From: Chloroflexota bacterium
GTDB taxonomy: Bacteria > Chloroflexota > Anaerolineae > Anaerolineales > Villigracilaceae
Assembly (NCBI GenBank): GCA_021796315.1
Contig: JAJYOH010000291.1
Span: 1 to 7,473 of the forward strand
DNA: 7,473 bases
Direction of reading: 5' to 3'
Position 1 is the first letter of the stretch; every line of letters begins with the position of its first letter. Positions 6,042 through 7,473 of the stretch are shown piece after piece. The notes below the pieces were generated by a model. That model was given only the letters and a program-made list of their open reading frames with translations. It searched no databases and was not told where the DNA came from. Position numbers and translations under genes: made by a program.

Positions 6042-6340
6042 ACCGGAATTGCCTCGCGCAGAATCTGTTGCCCGATTTTTGGCTTGAGCGAATCTTTCAT
6101 CACCAAATCCACTTTGACTTTCAATAGATCTGATAGATAATTTTCTATCGCAATGAAAGTCAACAAGCTTGGCGCTTCCTTGAATGTGACCAGAATATCC
6201 AGGTCGCTGTCCTTATTCTGTTCGTCACGTACATAGGAACCGAACACTTCCAGCTTTTCCACGTTGTAACGCTCTGCCAGCATTGGGATTTGCTGGTGGA
6301 GTATTTCAAGCATTTTCTTCAAGGAATGCCTGCGTGGCAT
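6038..6340 (-). CDS. mntA: MntA-type minimal nucleotidyltransferase antitoxin
   Basis: A 100-residue polymerase-beta-fold nucleotidyltransferase. In known MntA/HepT pairs it neutralises HepT by transferring AMP to the Tyr of the HEPN active-site motif. GSYVRDEQNKDSDLD (34-48) is the nucleotidyltransferase signature: GS for the phosphates, Arg38, and metal-binding Asp46 and Asp48. Asp78 in KVDLV is the third acidic residue, so the active site looks complete. The ATG at 6340 is chosen over the in-frame ATG at 6358, because a TATAAT box at 6352-6347 lies only 6 nt upstream of 6340. No ribosome binding site is present, so the message would be leaderless. The stop overlaps the start of hepT by 4 nt, giving an antitoxin-toxin operon. 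Its partner is broken, so its present role is unclear; it may be a relic or protect against related toxins. Confidence 0.93.
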   Translation of the reverse strand: MPRRHSLKKMLEILHQQIPMLAERYNVEKLEVFGSYVRDEQNKDSDLDILVTFKEAPSLLTFIAIENYLSDLLKVKVDLVMKDSLKPKIGQQILREAIPV

Positions 6341-6346
6341 AATCAA

Positions 6347-6374
6347 ATTATACAACACAAGAACTTACGGTAAA
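6347..6374 (-). promoter_or_regulatory. Promoter of the mntA-hepT operon
   Basis: On the minus strand, TTTACC (6374-6369, four of six) is followed after 16 bp by a perfect TATAAT (6352-6347). The predicted start of transcription coincides with the A of ATG 6340, which implies a leaderless message. The elements overlap the plus-strand promoter of ettA almost completely. Confidence 0.6.
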
Positions 6375-6376
6375 AT
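6349..6376 (+). promoter_or_regulatory. Promoter of the ettA-like gene
   Basis: TATACA (6349-6354, four of six) and TAAAAT (6371-6376, five of six) are separated by 16 bp, with only 9 nt between the -10 box and the ATG at 6386. The leader would be about 2-3 nt, and no Shine-Dalgarno is visible. Its -35 lies on the -10 of the opposite promoter and its -10 lies on the opposite -35. Confidence 0.5.
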
Positions 6377-6385
6377 CACCTCGCC

Positions 6386-7473
6386 ATGTCAAACGAAACT
6401 ACTCAAGTTATTTACTCAATGAACAAAGTGGGACGCATTGTCCCACCGAACAAACAAATCCTGCGCGACATCTCCCTCGGCTTTTATTATGGCGCAAAGA
6501 TTGGCGTGCTCGGACTCAACGGCGCGGGCAAGTCCACGTTGCTGCGCATCATGGCGGGCGTGGATAAAGATTGCGTCGGCGAGATCGCTCAATCCAAAGG
6601 TTACACCGTCGGCCTGCTCGAGCAGGAACCGAAGCTCGACGAAACGAAAACTGTCATCGAAGTTGTGAGGGAAGCCGTCAAGCCCATTGTGGATATGCTG
6701 GCGCGCTTCGACGAAGTCAATGCCAAGTTTGCCGAGCCCGATGCAGACTTCGATGCGCTCGTCGCCGAGCAAGCCAAGTTGCAGGAACAACTCGATAAGG
6801 TGGACGCGTGGAATCTCGATTCGCATTTGGACGTTGCGATGGACGCATTGCGCTGCCCGCCGTCGGACACACCAGTCAAAGTTTGTTCAGGCGGTGAACG
6901 CCGCCGCGTCGCGCTGACCCGCTTGCTGCTCACCGAACCCGATATTCTCCTGCTCGATGAACCTACCAATCATCTCGATGCCGAGTCCGTGGCGTGGCTT
7001 GAACATCATCTGCGCGAATATAAAGGCACGGTCATCGCTGTCACGCACGACCGATATTTTCTCGATAACGTCGCGGGTTGGATTCTCGAACTCGACCGCG
7101 GCTATGGCATTCCGTGGAAGGGCAACTACTCCTCGTGGCTCGAACAAAAACAGGAGCGCATCCGCCTCGAAGAGAAATCCGAATCGAAGCGACAAAAGAC
7201 TCTCGAACGCGAACTCGAATGGATTCGCATGTCGCCGAAGGCGCGTCAATCCAAAGGGCAGGCGCGTGTTAGCGCTTATGAAAAATTGCTTTCGCAGGAA
7301 ATGGAAGAACGGCGCGAAGAATTGGAAATTTATATCCCACCGGGACCGCGGCTCGGAGATATTGTTTTTGATTTTGACAAAGTAACGAAATCTTTCGACG
7401 ACCGCCTCATTCTGGACTCGTTTTCGGCTACCGTTCCCCCCGGCTCCATCGTCGGGATAGTAGGTCCGAACGG
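6386..7473 (+). CDS. ettA: EttA-type ABC-F ATPase (energy-dependent translational throttle), 3' partial
   Basis: An ABC-F protein. In E. coli, EttA binds the ribosomal E site and gates the first peptide bond according to ADP/ATP ratio. The 362 codons seen here follow E. coli EttA closely, from the early KVGRIVPP (14-21) onward. ABC domain 1 has Walker A GLNGAGKST (43-51), an insertion at about 95-140 at the place of the EttA arm (E110, PDADFD), signature CSGGE (167-171), Walker B ILLLDE (187-192, catalytic Glu192), and the H-loop His221 in THDRYF. GYGIPWKGNYSSWLE (239-253) is characteristic of this subgroup. The charged linker to about residue 325 corresponds to the P-site tRNA interaction motif. 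IPPGPRLGD then opens domain 2, which the window cuts at its second Walker A (GPNG). The signature has Cys instead of the common Leu before SGGE. The ATG at 6386 fits the family N-terminus; no ribosome binding site is seen. Confidence 0.95.
   Translation, partial: MSNETTQVIYSMNKVGRIVPPNKQILRDISLGFYYGAKIGVLGLNGAGKSTLLRIMAGVDKDCVGEIAQSKGYTVGLLEQEPKLDETKTVIEVVREAVKPIVDMLARFDEVNAKFAEPDADFDALVAEQAKLQEQLDKVDAWNLDSHLDVAMDALRCPPSDTPVKVCSGGERRRVALTRLLLTEPDILLLDEPTNHLDAESVAWLEHHLREYKGTVIAVTHDRYFLDNVAGWILELDRGYGIPWKGNYSSWLEQKQERIRLEEKSESKRQKTLERELEWIRMSPKARQSKGQARVSAYEKLLSQEMEERREELEIYIPPGPRLGDIVFDFDKVTKSFDDRLILDSFSATVPPGSIVGIVGPN

Noticed and set aside
6571..7385. Several other open frames on both strands in the right-hand part
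   Set aside because: They are shadows of the ettA frame, which runs uninterrupted from 6386 to the window edge and matches EttA throughout.

Overview
The window most likely comes from a member of the Chloroflexota, probably class Anaerolineae. Two secreted lipoproteins have short Ala-Cys signal peptides. One has the TPT/TFTP-type linker and the TAAAQTV stretch seen in lipoproteins of that class, and the penicillin-binding protein also ends in a TP-rich tail. Base composition is moderate and the standard genetic code fits, with TGA ending at least one intact gene. This assignment is an inference from protein style; no rRNA or tRNA is present.

Layout from left to right. (1) Positions 1-1785, plus strand: the 3' part of a class B penicillin-binding protein (peptidoglycan transpeptidase), open at its 5' edge. 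(2) 1868-2827, plus: a lipoprotein with a TP linker, an SH3b-like domain and a C-terminal beta-rich domain. Its Shine-Dalgarno sequence is complementary to a stretch about 40 nt upstream. (3) 2771-3031, minus: the N-terminal remnant of an HU/IHF-like DNA-binding protein that keeps a near-consensus sigma70 promoter and a good ribosome binding site. (4) 4362-3206, minus: a two-gene operon, a lipoprotein of unknown function followed 2 nt later by a small four-helix membrane protein. (5) 4607-5653, plus: a four-helix membrane protein with two similar halves, ended by a strong terminator that also faces the convergent genes. (6) 6340-5703, minus: an MntA/HepT-type nucleotidyltransferase-HEPN toxin-antitoxin locus. 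MntA looks intact, but HepT has an in-frame TGA and altered active-site residues. (7) 6386-7473, plus: the first two thirds of an EttA-type ABC-F translation factor, running off the right edge. It shares a 45-bp divergent promoter region with mntA.

The left part deals with the cell envelope: cell wall synthesis plus an SH3b lipoprotein that may bind peptidoglycan. The middle holds uncharacterised envelope genes beside gene debris. The right part joins a decayed toxin-antitoxin locus to a housekeeping translation gene. I see no CRISPR array, insertion sequence, integrase or complete mobile element. The best leads are the broken HepT beside an intact MntA, the truncated but still promoter-bearing HU-like gene, the overlapping near-leaderless divergent promoters, the possible SD-sequestering hairpin, the internally duplicated membrane protein, and the lipoprotein/4TM pair of unknown function.
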